Origin: Pseudomonas sp. Leaf58
GTDB taxonomy: Bacteria; Pseudomonadota; Gammaproteobacteria; Pseudomonadales; Pseudomonadaceae
Direction of reading: 5' to 3'
Assembly: GCF_003627215.1 (NCBI RefSeq)
Contig: NZ_CP032677.1
Location: 5,151,501 to 5,215,500, forward strand
Length of the DNA: 64,000 nucleotides
The notes below the pieces were generated by a model that was not told the DNA's origin, made no database searches, and saw only the letters and a program-made list of their open reading frames with translations. Below are positions 23,864 to 33,742 of this stretch, piece by piece. A program made the translations under genes and the position numbers. The first letter of the stretch is position 1. Every line of letters begins with the position of its first letter.

Positions 23864-23982
23864 GGGGACGCCTCCACTAAGTTTGCGTGCTTGGAGACCA
23901 GTATAGGGAGGGAGTTATATTGGTAAAGGAATAAGAAGCTATTTATTAATAACATTACGCAATAAGCTGCAAACTAGCAGCT

Positions 23983-24022
23983 CCAAAAAAAAGGGCCATT
24001 CCCTGCCAAGAGATATGGCCCC
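23983..24022 (-). terminator. Terminator of the tonB-exbB-exbD operon
   Basis: Read on the minus strand: stem GGGCCAT / ATGGCCC with a 15-base loop, followed by a run of eight or more T. It stands about 45 bp after the exbD stop codon. Confidence 0.9.
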
Positions 24023-24067
24023 TACGCACTTGCGAGAGTCACTTGCCTGAAGAGGATGGACCGTATG

Positions 24068-24469
24068 TCAGCGTGCGGTAATCACCGCCAGTTTGCTGAT
24101 CCCCGCCCGTTCGATGGCCGCCATGGCCCGCGCCACTTCGCCGTAATTCACCCCGTCGTCGGCCTGCAACTGCACGCGCACATTCGCGTCCTTGTCCTTT
24201 GCGGCCTTGAGGTTGGTTTCCAACAACTCGGGCTGAATCGGGTCCTTGTTGATGAACAGCTTGCCATCACCATCGATGCTGACCACCAGCGGGTCCTTCT
24301 GCTCCACCGGCGCCACGGCCTCGGTCTTGGGCAAGTTGATGGGGATGGCATTGGTCAGCAGCGGTGCGGTGACGATGAACACCACCAGCAGCACCAACAT
24401 GACGTCCACCAACGGCGTGACGTTGATTTCACTGAGGACTTCGTCGCTATCCTGGGTCGAAAAGGCCAT
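24068..24469 (-). CDS. exbD: ExbD, TonB-system proton channel subunit
   Basis: 133 residues. Short cytoplasmic N-terminus, one membrane helix with the essential aspartate (INVTPLVDVMLVLLVVFIV, Asp22), then a periplasmic domain (KLFINKDPIQPELLETNL..., ending RAGISKLAVITAR). ExbD dimers sit in the ExbB pentamer and use the proton gradient to energise TonB. Its ATG is 1 bp from the exbB stop, so translation is probably coupled. Last gene of tonB-exbB-exbD, the order seen for the tonB2-exbB1-exbD1 set of P. aeruginosa. Confidence 0.95.
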   Translation of the reverse strand: MAFSTQDSDEVLSEINVTPLVDVMLVLLVVFIVTAPLLTNAIPINLPKTEAVAPVEQKDPLVVSIDGDGKLFINKDPIQPELLETNLKAAKDKDANVRVQLQADDGVNYGEVARAMAAIERAGISKLAVITAR

Positions 24470-24470
24470 G

Positions 24471-25190
24471 TCAGGACGCCTCTTTCACAGGTTGGGTGAA
24501 ACCGGCCTGGGCCTTGTGCACGGCCGGGTGCAGCAGTACGCGGAAGGCACTCTTCTGCGCCAGGCTGTAGAAGTCGTGGGCAAAGTCATCAAGGTCGGCG
24601 GCGGTGAGCTTGAGACGACGCAGGAAGTAGTTGTAAACCAGCACTGCCGGTACCGCGACGGCGATACCCACACCGGTGGCTACCAGCGCCGCGCCGATCG
24701 GCCCGGCTACCGTTTCCAGGCTGGCGGAGCCGGCCGCACTGATGCCCTTGAGCGCTTCCATGATGCCCCACACGGTGCCGAACAGGCCGATGAAGGGCGA
24801 GGTGCTGCCGATACTGGCAACCACTGCCAGGCCGGTTTCCAATGAGCGTCGCTCCCGCACGATCTGCTGGCGCAGGGCGCGCTCCAGGCGGTCCTGGTGG
24901 TTGATGGCATGGCTCAGGTCATTGGCCTGGGTATCGCCGACCGCGATGGCTGCGTAGCCGGCCTGGGCAACCCGGGCGGCCGGGCCCGGCAGCTCATGGC
25001 TAAGCTCTGCAGCTGAGTCCAGGCTGGAGGCCGCCCAGAACTGCTGGTGGAACCGCTTGTCCTGGTTTTTCAGCCGCACGAACTGCACCACCTTGACCAG
25101 GGCCAGGCCCCAGGTGACGACAGAGAAACCAACCAGCAGCCAGATGACTGCGCTTTCAACGGATTCTAGGGGGGATGCCAGCAGGCTCAT
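24471..25190 (-). CDS. exbB: ExbB, TonB-system scaffold (MotA/TolQ family)
   Basis: 239 residues with three membrane helices: about 12-32 (VIWLLVGFSVVTWGLALVKVV), 121-143 (ASIGSTSPFIGLFGTVWGIMEA) and 163-185 (IGAALVATGVGIAVAVPAVLVYNYF). The GLFGTVWGIMEAL and GIAVAVPAVLVYNYF motifs are diagnostic of ExbB/TolQ. The large cytoplasmic loop between helices 1 and 2 includes RERRSLETGLAVV. The context with tonB and exbD separates it from TolQ. Confidence 0.95.
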   Translation of the reverse strand: MSLLASPLESVESAVIWLLVGFSVVTWGLALVKVVQFVRLKNQDKRFHQQFWAASSLDSAAELSHELPGPAARVAQAGYAAIAVGDTQANDLSHAINHQDRLERALRQQIVRERRSLETGLAVVASIGSTSPFIGLFGTVWGIMEALKGISAAGSASLETVAGPIGAALVATGVGIAVAVPAVLVYNYFLRRLKLTAADLDDFAHDFYSLAQKSAFRVLLHPAVHKAQAGFTQPVKEAS

Positions 25191-25219
25191 GAGGGTGTCT
25201 TCCTGTGTTCTGTGAAAAG

Positions 25220-26017
25220 TTAGCGAAGCTTGAAATCGATCGGCACGCTGACCCAGCCGGTCTGGGCCACGTCGCCCTGCTTGGCAGGCACGAAGCTCCA
25301 GCGCTTGACCGCGGCCAGCGCGGCGGCATCGAGGGCATCGCGGCCACTGCTCTTCTGCACCTGGATCTGCCCAGGCTTGCCGCTGGGCAGTACCTCGACG
25401 CGCAACAGCACGGTGCCCTCCCAGCCACGGCGTTGGGCCATCTGTGGGTAGTCCGGTGCCGGGTTCTTCAGGTACGCAGCGTTGGCCGATGCCGGGGTTA
25501 TCGGGGCCGGCGCGGGTGGCGCGGGCGCAGGCGGTGCCGGGGCGGCCACAGGGGCTGGCGGCGGTGCTTCGACCGGCTTGGGCTGGGGTTTTGGCGCTTG
25601 CTTGACCACCGGCTTGGGTACGAGTTTGGGCTTAGGTTTGGGCTTGGCGGCCAGCTCGTCGACAACCGGTGGTGGTGGCGGCTGGACCACGGGCGGCGCT
25701 GGGGCGGGTGGCGGCGGCTCGACCACTGGCGGTGCAGGCGCGGCGAACTCGATGGTCATGGGCGGCACTTGTGGTGGCACCACCGGCAGTTCGGGCGTTG
25801 GCGCCTGGCTGAGCCAGTACGCGGCGGCGCCATGCAGGGCCAGCACCAGCAGGCCCAGCACCAGCTTGTCGCGGCGCTTGAGGCCGCTGACCGGCGTGCG
25901 TTGGAGGCGCAGTTGGCCCAGTGGCAGGCGAAGCGTGCGTCCAAGCTCGACCAGGTCGCCCGGGGCCGAGCGCCATGGCTGGTCGTAGGCCCTGACGGCC
26001 GACTGGACATTACCCAT
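25220..26017 (-). CDS. tonB: TonB energy transducer
   Basis: 265 residues. A basic N-terminus of about 48 residues precedes the membrane anchor (KLVLGLLVLALHGAAAYWLSQ), so the cytoplasmic tail is longer than in E. coli TonB. A periplasm-spanning Pro/Lys-rich rod follows (EPPPPAPAPPVVQPPPPP, KPKPKPKLVPKPVVK, then PPAPAPPAPAP), and a C-terminal TonB domain with LKNPAPDYPQMAQRRGWEGTVLLRVEV and SSGRDALDAAALAAVKRWSFVPA. It links the ExbBD motor to outer-membrane receptors for siderophores and cobalamin. First gene of the operon; ribosome site AGGAG before the ATG. Iron control is likely but I could not see a convincing Fur box. Confidence 0.93.
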   Translation of the reverse strand: MGNVQSAVRAYDQPWRSAPGDLVELGRTLRLPLGQLRLQRTPVSGLKRRDKLVLGLLVLALHGAAAYWLSQAPTPELPVVPPQVPPMTIEFAAPAPPVVEPPPPAPAPPVVQPPPPPVVDELAAKPKPKPKLVPKPVVKQAPKPQPKPVEAPPPAPVAAPAPPAPAPPAPAPITPASANAAYLKNPAPDYPQMAQRRGWEGTVLLRVEVLPSGKPGQIQVQKSSGRDALDAAALAAVKRWSFVPAKQGDVAQTGWVSVPIDFKLR

Positions 26018-26319
26018 TGATCAAACTCCTGGGGGTTCTTGATTCAGGTGTGTGGCTGAATCATCGGGCCCAGGGGCTTATCCCTTAAAGTAATGTTTAA
26101 AATTATGACTAGAACTTAATTGAATATAAATTTTATTGAATTGTGGCAAGGCCGCGGATTTCGCGGGCTGTAACGGGCCGTTATTAAACCGATGCCTTGC
26201 GGGCATGCAAAATATTCGCGCAAGGCATGAGATTGCCGGGGCTGCAATGCAGCCCCGGCAATCTCTCAGGCATAAAAAAGCCCGGGACCAACCCCGGGCT
26301 CTTCATCAGCAAAGGCGGC
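26018..26319. other. Intergenic region tonB-cysA with AT-rich promoter zone and hairpins
   Basis: 302 bp without a gene. About 26085-26145 is strongly AT-rich and probably holds the tonB promoter. Then come two hairpins: arms ATGCCTTGCG / CGCAAGGCAT (26192-26201 and 26219-26228), and a perfect palindrome with 18-bp arms gagattgccggggctgca / tgcagccccggcaatctc (26229-26265). The cysA terminator follows. The palindrome core GGGGCTGC recalls the second REP class. Confidence 0.7.
26274..26300 (-). terminator. Terminator of the oscA-sbp-cysTWA operon
   Basis: On the minus strand: stem AGCCCGGG / CCCGGGCT with a 6-base loop followed by TTTTTT. It stands about 20 bp after the cysA stop. Confidence 0.9.
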
Positions 26320-27309
26320 TCAGATATCCGCCACCTTCTGCCAAACCTTCGGCCGGAAGAACAGCGTCTCCCCCCGCGCCAGCCCGGTCAGGCTGTCATG
26401 GTCCTTGACCACCTCGGCCTCGATCAGCTCACTCTGCCCTTCCACCTTCAACGTCACCCGCGTGGTCGCGCCCAATGGCCGGATATCGCGCACCTCGGCT
26501 GCATGGTGGCCTTCGGTCTCATGCCGTGACAGCGATACTTCGTGCGGGCGGAACAGCACGTGGTGCCCTTCGCTCAGGGCCAGGCGGTTGGAGTCGCCCA
26601 GGAAGTGGTAGACGAAATCGTTGGCCGGCTGCTCGTACACCTCACCAGGCGAGCCGATCTGCTCGATCACACCTTTGTTCATCACCACGATTCGGTCTGC
26701 CACTTCCATGGCTTCTTCCTGGTCGTGGGTAACGAACACCGAGGTCAGGTTGATGTCCTCGTGCAGCCGCGCCAGCCAGCGGCGCAGCTCCTTGCGCACC
26801 TTGGCATCCAGCGCACCGAACGGCTCGTCCAGCAGCAGCACCTTAGGCTCCACCGCCAAGGCACGGGCCAGGGCGATACGTTGGCGCTGGCCGCCAGACA
26901 ATTGTTCTGGGTAACGGTCGGACAGCCAATCCAGCTGCACCATGTTCAGCAGCTCATGCACCTTCTCGGCGATTTTACTCTCGCTCGGGCGCTCGCCCTT
27001 GGGCTTCATGCGCAGGCCGAAGGCGACGTTATCGAACACACTCATGTGGCGGAACAGTGCGTAGTGCTGGAACACGAAACCGACGTTGCGGTCACGCACG
27101 TCATGGCCAGAAACGTCCTCGCCATGGAACACAATATTGCCTTGGTCCGGGGTTTCCAGGCCGGCGATGATGCGCAGCAAGGTGGTCTTGCCGCAGCCGG
27201 ACGGGCCGAGCAAGGCCACCAGCTCGCCGCTGTTGATGTCTAGGTTGATGTTGTCCAGGGCCTGGAAGCTGTTGAAGCGCTTGCTGACGTTACGAACTTC
27301 GATCGACAT
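26320..27309 (-). CDS. cysA: Sulfate/thiosulfate ABC importer ATPase
   Basis: 329 residues. Walker [10 protein letters not shown], the signature [15 protein letters not shown], Walker [13 protein letters not shown] and the switch [17 protein letters not shown] are all present. The C-terminal ~90 residues form the regulatory TOBE-like domain ([14 protein letters not shown]) typical of CysA. It powers sulfate uptake with CysT, CysW and the binding protein encoded just upstream. Starts 3 bp after the cysW stop. Expression under sulfur limitation through CysB is the rule for this family. Confidence 0.96.
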   Translation of the reverse strand: MSIEVRNVSKRFNSFQALDNINLDINSGELVALLGPSGCGKTTLLRIIAGLETPDQGNIVFHGEDVSGHDVRDRNVGFVFQHYALFRHMSVFDNVAFGLRMKPKGERPSESKIAEKVHELLNMVQLDWLSDRYPEQLSGGQRQRIALARALAVEPKVLLLDEPFGALDAKVRKELRRWLARLHEDINLTSVFVTHDQEEAMEVADRIVVMNKGVIEQIGSPGEVYEQPANDFVYHFLGDSNRLALSEGHHVLFRPHEVSLSRHETEGHHAAEVRDIRPLGATTRVTLKVEGQSELIEAEVVKDHDSLTGLARGETLFFRPKVWQKVADI

Positions 27310-27312
27310 GAG

Positions 27313-28185
27313 TCATTCCTCCGCGGCGCTGTGGCGCAGGCGGTTAATACGGTTCTCGCTCCACTGCTTGAGCAGCAGGATGAAGAGCGCCAGGATCAGC
27401 AGCAGGCTGGCCACGCTGAAGGCCGCGACGTGGTTGTACTCGTTGTAGAGGATCTCCACATGCAGCGGCAAGGTATTGGTCACGCCACGAATGTGGCCCG
27501 ACACCACCGACACCGCGCCAAACTCGCCCATGGCCCGCGCGGTGCACAGCACCACGCCATAGATCAGGCCCCATTTAATGTTCGGCAGGGTTACGTGCCA
27601 GAACATCTGCCACCCATTGGCGCCAAGCAGGCGCGCGGCCTCCTCTTCCTGCGTGCCCTGCTCTTGCATCAGCGGGATCAGTTCACGGGCCACGAACGGT
27701 ACGGTGACGAAGATGGTCGCCAGGACGATGCCCGGCAGGGCGAACACGATCTGGATGTCGTGGTCCTGCAGCCACGGCCCAAACAGGCCTTGCGCACCGA
27801 ACATCAGCACATAGACCAGGCCGGCAATCACCGGCGACACCGAGAACGGCAGGTCGATCAGGGTGACCAGGATACTTTTGCCACGGAAGGTGTACTTGCT
27901 CACGCACCAGGCCGCGCTGACACCAAACACCAGGTTCAGCGGCACCGAGATAACCACGGCAAGCAGGGTCAGCTTCAGTGCCGACAGTGCGTCGGGCTCG
28001 AAGATAGCCTCGAAGAACGTGCCAAAGCCGTTCTTCAGCGCCTGCGACACCACGATCACCAGCGGCAGCAGCAGGAACAGTGCAAACACCAGCCAGCCAA
28101 GGCCAATCAGGATACGCCGCGCAGTGCTGCTGCCACGGCGGGCGGCGTTGGCGGCGGCGGTTGCATTCAGGGATGAACTGGACAT
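27313..28185 (-). CDS. cysW: Sulfate ABC importer permease CysW
   Basis: 290 residues with six predicted membrane helices. The BPD_transp_1 cytoplasmic loop, REVLPL-like in the family, reads [23 protein letters not shown] and contacts Cys[20 protein letters not shown] is the characteristic CysW/CysT segment. The start MSSSSLNA is chosen because an upstream in-frame ATG at 28200 would overlap the cysT stop and lacks conservation. It pairs with CysT to form the channel. Confidence 0.94.
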   Translation of the reverse strand: MSSSSLNATAAANAARRGSSTARRILIGLGWLVFALFLLLPLVIVVSQALKNGFGTFFEAIFEPDALSALKLTLLAVVISVPLNLVFGVSAAWCVSKYTFRGKSILVTLIDLPFSVSPVIAGLVYVLMFGAQGLFGPWLQDHDIQIVFALPGIVLATIFVTVPFVARELIPLMQEQGTQEEEAARLLGANGWQMFWHVTLPNIKWGLIYGVVLCTARAMGEFGAVSVVSGHIRGVTNTLPLHVEILYNEYNHVAAFSVASLLLILALFILLLKQWSENRINRLRHSAAEE

Positions 28186-28196
28186 GCCGGCCTCCT

Positions 28197-29015
28197 TCAA
28201 GGGGTTTCGATACGGCGCTGCAACAGGTTGATCAGCAGCAGCAGGATGAAGGAAACCACCAGCATCAGCACGCCGATAGCGGTCGCGCCGGTGTAGTCGT
28301 ACTGGTCGAGCTTGACCATGATCAACAGCGGCAGGATCTCGGTCTTCATCGGCATGTTGCCGGCAATGAAGATGACCGAGCCATACTCACCCACCCCGCG
28401 GGCGAAGGCCAGGGCGAAACCGGTGAGCCAGGCCGGCAGCAGCGCTGGTGCCAGCACATGGCGGAACACCTGCAACGGCTTGGCGCCCAGGCAGGCAGCG
28501 GCTTCCTCCACTTCGCGGGGGATATCGGCCAGTACCGGTTGCACCGTGCGCACCACGAACGGCAGGGTGACGAAGGTCAAGGCCAAGGTGATGCCCAGCG
28601 GGGTGTAAGCAATCTTGAAACCCAAGCCACTGGCGAACTGGCCAACCCAGCCGGCAGGCGCGTACAGGGCAGTCAAGGCAATACCGGCAACGGCGGTGGG
28701 CAGGGCAAACGGCAGGTCGATCATCGCATCGATGATCTTGCGCCCGGGGAAGGTGTAGCGCACCAGTACCCAGGCCAACAGGGTACCGATCACACCGTTG
28801 ATGATGGCGGCGAACAGGGCGGTGCCGAAACTCAGCTTGAGCGCGGCGAGTACCCGCGGCGCACTGATGATGTTCCAGAACTGCTCGAAGGTCAGCTGCG
28901 AGGCATGGATGAACATAGCCGCCAGCGGTATCAGCACAATCAGGCTGAGGTACACCAAGGTGTAGCCCAGCGTCAGCCCGAAGCCGGGTATGACGGGGGA
29001 GATGCGACGTGACAT
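28197..29015 (-). CDS. cysT: Sulfate ABC importer permease CysT
   Basis: 272 residues, inner-membrane partner of CysW. Visible are the N-terminal helix ([25 protein letters not shown], in part), [19 protein letters not shown], the ATPase-contacting loop [24 protein letters not shown] and [17 protein letters not shown]. Ends 11 bp before cysW. The 197 bp separating it from sbp hold a REP pair, which may lower transcript levels of the permease genes relative to the binding protein. Confidence 0.95.
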   Translation of the reverse strand: MSRRISPVIPGFGLTLGYTLVYLSLIVLIPLAAMFIHASQLTFEQFWNIISAPRVLAALKLSFGTALFAAIINGVIGTLLAWVLVRYTFPGRKIIDAMIDLPFALPTAVAGIALTALYAPAGWVGQFASGLGFKIAYTPLGITLALTFVTLPFVVRTVQPVLADIPREVEEAAACLGAKPLQVFRHVLAPALLPAWLTGFALAFARGVGEYGSVIFIAGNMPMKTEILPLLIMVKLDQYDYTGATAIGVLMLVVSFILLLLINLLQRRIETP

Positions 29016-29080
29016 ATATATCCCTGGTTCAATGCACTTGGCCCGGAAAAAACCCAGGCTGGTGCAAGCTTCTGAATCCT

Positions 29081-29197
29081 GGGGCTGCTTTGCAGCCCAT
29101 CGCAGGCAAGCCAGCGCCTACAGAGACCGCGCAGCCGTGGGGGCTGTGGTAATCCTGCGGGAGCTGGCTTGCCTGCGATGGGCCGCATAGCGGCCCC
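29081..29197. repeat. Second-class REP pair inside the cys operon
   Basis: Inverted units gggctgctttgcagcccatc and its mirror gatgggccgcatagcggccc, with gcaggcaagccagcgcc / ggagctggcttgcctgc inside. Lies between sbp and cysT. Confidence 0.85.
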
Positions 29198-29212
29198 GCT
29201 TTTCCTTGGCCC

Positions 29213-30220
29213 TTACTGTGCCTGATAGATCTGGTCGAACACACCGCCATCGTTGAAGAATTTCGGTTGCGCAGTCTTCCAGCCACCAAAGTCCTTGTCG
29301 ATGGTCACCAGGTCAAGTTTGGGGAACTGCTTGCCGAACTCCGCAGCAACTTTCTCGTCACGCGGGCGGTAGAAGTTCTCGGCGGCAATCTTCTGCCCGG
29401 CCGGGCTGTACAGGTGCTTGAGGTATTCAGTGGCAATCTCGGTATTGCCCTTCTTCTCGGCGTTTTTGTCCACCACCGCCACTGGCGGTTCGGCCAGGAT
29501 CGACAGCGACGGCACGACGATGTCGAACTTGTCAGCGCCACCGTCTTCCTTCAGCGCCAGGAAGGCTTCGTTTTCCCAGGCCAGCAGCACGTCGCCCTGG
29601 CCGTTGTTGACGAAGGTGATAGTCGAGCCACGGGCGCCGGTATCCAGCACCGGCACGTGCTTGAACAGCTCCTGCACGTAGGCTTTGGCCTTGTCTTCAC
29701 TACCACCGGCTTTCAGGCCATAGGCCCAAGCGGCCAGGAAGTTCCAGCGGGCACCGCCTGAGGTTTTTGGGTTGGGAGTGATGACCGACACGTCCTTCTT
29801 GATCAGGTCACCCCAGTCCTTGATGCCTTTCGGGTTGCCCTTGCGCACCAGGAACACGATGGTCGAGGTGTACGGCGTGCTGGCGTCCGGCAGGCGGGTC
29901 TGCCAGTTGTCCGGCAGGGTCTTGCCGAGCTTGGCGACTTCGTCGATATCACCTGCCAGGGCCAGGGTCACCACGTCGGCGCGCAGGCCATCGATCACCG
30001 CCCGGGCTTGTTTGCCCGAGCCGCCGTGGGATTGCTGGATCTTCACCTTGTCGCCCGGGTGGGCCTGCTGCCAGTGCTTGATGAACTCGGCGTTGTACTG
30101 CTGGTACAGCTCACGGGTCGGGTCGTAGGACACGTTCAGCAGTTCGTAGTCCTTGGCGATGGCAGAACCGGCAAAAACAGCACTGGCCAGAGCGGCGAGC
30201 GCATAACGGCGGATGGACAT
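29213..30220 (-). CDS. sbp: Periplasmic sulfate-binding protein
   Basis: 335 residues with a signal peptide ([23 protein letters not shown]). Family landmarks: [66 protein letters not shown] (sulfate pocket) and the C-terminal [22 protein letters not shown]. It captures sulfate for CysTWA. The ATG at 30220 begins the signal peptide cleanly; an upstream in-frame start adds only seven residues. The gap from oscA is 48 bp. Confidence 0.96.
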   Translation of the reverse strand: MSIRRYALAALASAVFAGSAIAKDYELLNVSYDPTRELYQQYNAEFIKHWQQAHPGDKVKIQQSHGGSGKQARAVIDGLRADVVTLALAGDIDEVAKLGKTLPDNWQTRLPDASTPYTSTIVFLVRKGNPKGIKDWGDLIKKDVSVITPNPKTSGGARWNFLAAWAYGLKAGGSEDKAKAYVQELFKHVPVLDTGARGSTITFVNNGQGDVLLAWENEAFLALKEDGGADKFDIVVPSLSILAEPPVAVVDKNAEKKGNTEIATEYLKHLYSPAGQKIAAENFYRPRDEKVAAEFGKQFPKLDLVTIDKDFGGWKTAQPKFFNDGGVFDQIYQAQ

Positions 30221-30268
30221 GGTGAAGCTCCCGATTGGCATTTTTCTAATTTTGAATGGGTGGCGCGA

Positions 30269-30451
30269 TCAGCCGGCCTTGTTGCCTGGCTGTTGCAGGC
30301 GGAACTTCTCCTTGCGCTCGATCTGGACGACCTGAGCGTTGTGCACAGTGATCTCCACCGCACCGAAACGCAGGTCGCGCAAGGCGCTCTGGATTTCACG
30401 CAAAATGGTGGCTTCGTCCTGACCGTCGATGCTACGCAGCGATGCACTCAT
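30269..30451 (-). CDS. oscA: OscA-type small protein (YezD/DUF2292 family)
   Basis: 60 residues. The central motif ILREIQSALRDLRFGAVEITVHNAQVVQIERKEKFR (cited in parts) is the DUF2292/YezD signature. In pseudomonads this gene leads the sbp-cysTWA cluster and is needed for use of sulfur sources under chromate stress, hence the name oscA. The protein has no membrane segment or cysteine. A coordinating role in sulfur starvation is known for a homologue; the mechanism is not. Start 30451 follows AAGGAGAACGAGC on the minus strand. Confidence 0.88.
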   Translation of the reverse strand: MSASLRSIDGQDEATILREIQSALRDLRFGAVEITVHNAQVVQIERKEKFRLQQPGNKAG

Positions 30452-30601
30452 GCTCGTTCTCCTTGGAGTGAGATGCCGGGCAGGGGTTTGAAGGGGATTT
30501 ATTGCCTGGCTTGAGGGCAATAGTAGTGAGGCGGGGTTATTCTTAAAAATACTGTTTAAGAATGTTTATATAACCAATTTTATAACTGGCCACGCGACCG
30601 T

Positions 30602-30675
30602 TTGTAGGAGCGGGTTTACCCGCGAATGCATTAGTGGATTCACCACCGCATTCGCGGGTAAACCCGCTCCTACAA
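30602..30675. repeat. REP pair, near-perfect inverted repeat
   Basis: Arms ttgtaggagcgggtttaccc and gggtaaacccgctcctacaa, extended inward by gcgaatgc / gcattcgc. It lies between oscA and triC. Confidence 0.93.
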
Positions 30676-30691
30676 CGGGCCGTGTTGGCCT

Positions 30692-33600
30692 TCAGGGTTG
30701 TTTCTGTGGCTCGCGGATCTTGTACCAAGCCACATACAAGGCGGGCAGGAACAGCAAGGTCAGCAGGGTCGCGACGATGATCCCGCCAATCATGGCGTAG
30801 GCCATCGGCCCCCAGAACACCTCGCGGGCAATCGGCACCATGCCCAGGCTCGCTGCCGCCGCCGTTAGCAAAATTGGCCGGCGCCGGTGGTTGGTTGCTT
30901 CTACCACCGCATCCCACTGCGAAAAACCTTGCGCGACGAATTCGTCGATCTGGGTTACCAGGATTACCGAGTTACGAATGATGATGCCCGCCAGCGCAAG
31001 GATGCCGAGAATCGCCACGAAGCCCATCGGCGTACCCGTGGGCACCAGCGCCAGCACCACACCGATCAAGCCCAGCGGCGCCACGCTGACCACCAGGAAC
31101 AGCTTCTGCACGCTGTGCAGCTGGATCATCAGGAAAGTTGCCATGAGGAACAGCATCAGCGGCAGCACTTTGCGTATCGGCCCCTGGGCCTTGGCGCTCT
31201 CCTCCACCGTACCGCCGGTGGCCACTTCAAAGCCCACTGGCAGCTTGCTGGCGAACTCGTCGATCTTCGGTTTCAGCTGCGCCACCAGGTCGGTGGGCTG
31301 GATGTCGCCGTTGACCGAGGCCTTGATGGTGATGGTCGGCTTGCGGTCACGGCGCCACACCAGCGGTTGCTCCAGCTCGTATCGCACGGTGGCGAACGAC
31401 AGCAGCGGGATCGAGGTGCCATTGGGGGTCAGAATCTGCAGGTTCTGCAGGGTGTCAGGCGAGCCGCGTTCGCTGTCATCGGCGCGCGCAACCACGTTAA
31501 CCAGGTAGATATTGTCGTTAACCTGGGTAATCTGCACGCCGCTGACGATGCTGTTCATCACATTGGCTACGTCTTCGGATGACAACCCCAACTGGCGGGC
31601 CTTGTCCTGGGCGATTTCGACACGCAGAACCTTACCAGGCTCGTTCCAGTCGTAAATCATCTCGCCGATGTGCTCGTTCTGGTCGAGCAAGGTGGCCAAC
31701 TCGATGGCATGCTGGCGCACCTGGTCGATATTGGCGCCGCTGACCCGATACTGGATCGGCCGCCCTACCGGCGGGCCCATCTCCAGCGACTGGACGTTGG
31801 TACCGATGCCGACAAACTCTTCACGCAGCAGCTTCTGCAGCCGGTCCATCATGCCCTGGCGCTCTTCGAAGCCTTTACTGACGATTACCAACTGGGCGTA
31901 GTAAGGGTTTTGCAACTGCTGGTCCAAAGGCAGGTAGAAGCGAATTGCGCCCTGGCCGATGTAGCTGCTCCAGTGCACCAGGTCTGGGTCGTCCTTGATC
32001 CTTGCCTCCAACCGGTCGACAACCTTGCGCGTTTCTTCGATCGAAGCGTTTTGTGGCAGGTTGAGGTCAACGAGAATTTCCGGGCGGTCCGAAGACGGGA
32101 AGAACTGGTTCTGTACGAAGCGCTCGCAGAAAATCGCCAAGGCAAACAGCAGCACCGTGCCGATAATGGTCAACCAGCGGTTGCGCATGCACCACAACAG
32201 GCCGTGTTCGAACGCTCGCCCTACCCGGCCGGTTTCTGCTTCATGGGCTTTGACCTTGCTGTTCAGAATGTGTACGCCCAGCACAGGCGCGAAGAACACT
32301 GCCACCACCCACGACACGATCAGCGCCACAGCGATGACGGCGAACAAGGTGTAGGTATACTCACCCGCCGAACTGGCATTGAGCCCGATGGGCACGAAAC
32401 CGGCCACGGTCACCAAGGTGCCGGTGAGCATGGGGAATGCTGTTGAGGTGTAGGCGAACGTCGCTGCCTGCTCCTTGCTTTCGCCCATTTCCAAACGTGT
32501 GACCATGACCTCCACGGTGATCATCGCATCATCCACCAGCAGGCCGAGGGCGATGATCAATGCGCCCAACGAAATGCGCTGCATGGTGATACCGCTGTAC
32601 TCCATGAACACGAAGACCATCGCCAGCACCAATGGGATCGAGCAGGCCACCACCAACCCAGCGCGCACGCCAAGGCTGACGAAGCTCACCGCCAGCACGA
32701 TCACCACCGCTTCGAACAACGCGCCGGTAAAGCCGCCGACCGCCTGCTTGACGACCACTGCCTGGTCGGAAACGGTGTGCACGCCCACCCCGACCGGCAA
32801 GTCGGTGATCACGCTGTCCATTTTCTTTTTCAGTGCCGCACCGAATACCTGCATGTTGCCGCCGGCCTTCATGCCAATAGCCAGGCCGATGGCCGTCTGG
32901 CCGTTGAAGCGGAACATCGGCGCTGGCGGGTCGACGTAGCCACGCTCGATGTTGGCAATATCAGCCAGGCGGAAGAAGCGGTCGTTGATTTTCAGGTTGA
33001 CGGTTTGCAGGTCCTTCTCCGAGGCGAACTGGCCGGTGGTGCGCACCGAGATGCGCTCGGGGCCTGCCTCGATGACCCCGGCCGGGGTCACCGCGTTCTG
33101 CGATTGCAGGGCCTGCATTACCTGACGCTGGTCGATGCCCAAGGCTGCCAGCTTGCGCGTGGAGAAGTTGAGGTAAAGCACTTCGTCCTGAGTACCGACC
33201 AGCTCGATCTTGCCGATGTTGGGCACATCGCGCACTTCGGCGCGGGCTTGTTCAACGTAGTCGCGTAGCTGGCGCAGGGTCAGCCCGTCGGAGGTAAAGG
33301 CGTAGATCGAGCCGAATACGTCGCCAAACTCGTCGTTGAAGGCTGGCCCCTGAATGCCCTGGGGGAACTGGCCGCGGATATCCTGGATCTTCTTGCGCAC
33401 CTGGTACCAGATTTCCGGGATGTCCTTGGCCTTCGTGGTATCGCGCAGGTACACATAAACCGTGGACTCACCGGGGCGGGTGTAGCTTTTGGTGTAGTCG
33501 AGCGAGTCGAGCTCTTCGAGCTTTTTCTCGATGCGGTCGGTGACCTGGTACAGGGTTTCGTCCTGGGTCGCGCCGGGCCAACGGGTCTGGATCACCATGG

Positions 33601-33742
33601 TTTTGATGGTGAACGAGGGGTCTTCCTCACGGCCCAGGTTGAAGTAGGAGAAGATCCCCATTAGCAAACCAACGAACATCAGGTACCAGACGAACGATTG
33701 ATGCTTGAGTGCCCACTCGGACAGGTTGAAGCTTCCTTTCAT
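30692..33742 (-). CDS. triC: RND efflux pump inner-membrane transporter (TriC-like)
   Basis: 1016 residues, normal for HAE-RND transporters with 12 membrane helices. The first helix is at about 15-34 (SFVWYLMFVGLLMGIFSYF), followed by NLGREEDPSFTIKTMVIQTRWPGAT, a pattern close to P. aeruginosa TriC. Helix 4 carries GLLVDDAMITVEVMV with the proton-relay aspartates. The duplicated half starts near WCMRNRWLTIIGTVLLF. It would export toxic organics (triclosan in the known case) with TriA and TriB and an outer-membrane channel not encoded here. The ATG overlaps the triB stop by 4 bp. Confidence 0.9.
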   Translation of the reverse strand: MKGSFNLSEWALKHQSFVWYLMFVGLLMGIFSYFNLGREEDPSFTIKTMVIQTRWPGATQDETLYQVTDRIEKKLEELDSLDYTKSYTRPGESTVYVYLRDTTKAKDIPEIWYQVRKKIQDIRGQFPQGIQGPAFNDEFGDVFGSIYAFTSDGLTLRQLRDYVEQARAEVRDVPNIGKIELVGTQDEVLYLNFSTRKLAALGIDQRQVMQALQSQNAVTPAGVIEAGPERISVRTTGQFASEKDLQTVNLKINDRFFRLADIANIERGYVDPPAPMFRFNGQTAIGLAIGMKAGGNMQVFGAALKKKMDSVITDLPVGVGVHTVSDQAVVVKQAVGGFTGALFEAVVIVLAVSFVSLGVRAGLVVACSIPLVLAMVFVFMEYSGITMQRISLGALIIALGLLVDDAMITVEVMVTRLEMGESKEQAATFAYTSTAFPMLTGTLVTVAGFVPIGLNASSAGEYTYTLFAVIAVALIVSWVVAVFFAPVLGVHILNSKVKAHEAETGRVGRAFEHGLLWCMRNRWLTIIGTVLLFALAIFCERFVQNQFFPSSDRPEILVDLNLPQNASIEETRKVVDRLEARIKDDPDLVHWSSYIGQGAIRFYLPLDQQLQNPYYAQLVIVSKGFEERQGMMDRLQKLLREEFVGIGTNVQSLEMGPPVGRPIQYRVSGANIDQVRQHAIELATLLDQNEHIGEMIYDWNEPGKVLRVEIAQDKARQLGLSSEDVANVMNSIVSGVQITQVNDNIYLVNVVARADDSERGSPDTLQNLQILTPNGTSIPLLSFATVRYELEQPLVWRRDRKPTITIKASVNGDIQPTDLVAQLKPKIDEFASKLPVGFEVATGGTVEESAKAQGPIRKVLPLMLFLMATFLMIQLHSVQKLFLVVSVAPLGLIGVVLALVPTGTPMGFVAILGILALAGIIIRNSVILVTQIDEFVAQGFSQWDAVVEATNHRRRPILLTAAAASLGMVPIAREVFWGPMAYAMIGGIIVATLLTLLFLPALYVAWYKIREPQKQP

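Noticed and set aside
24246..25988. Plus-strand frames opposite tonB, exbB and exbD, including Gly/Ala-rich ones
   Set aside because: They are produced by the proline/lysine-rich repeats of tonB read in reverse; no start signals or families.
26085..26145. Fur box upstream of tonB
   Set aside because: The stretch is AT-rich but has no convincing GATAATGAT repeats; left as an unassigned promoter zone.
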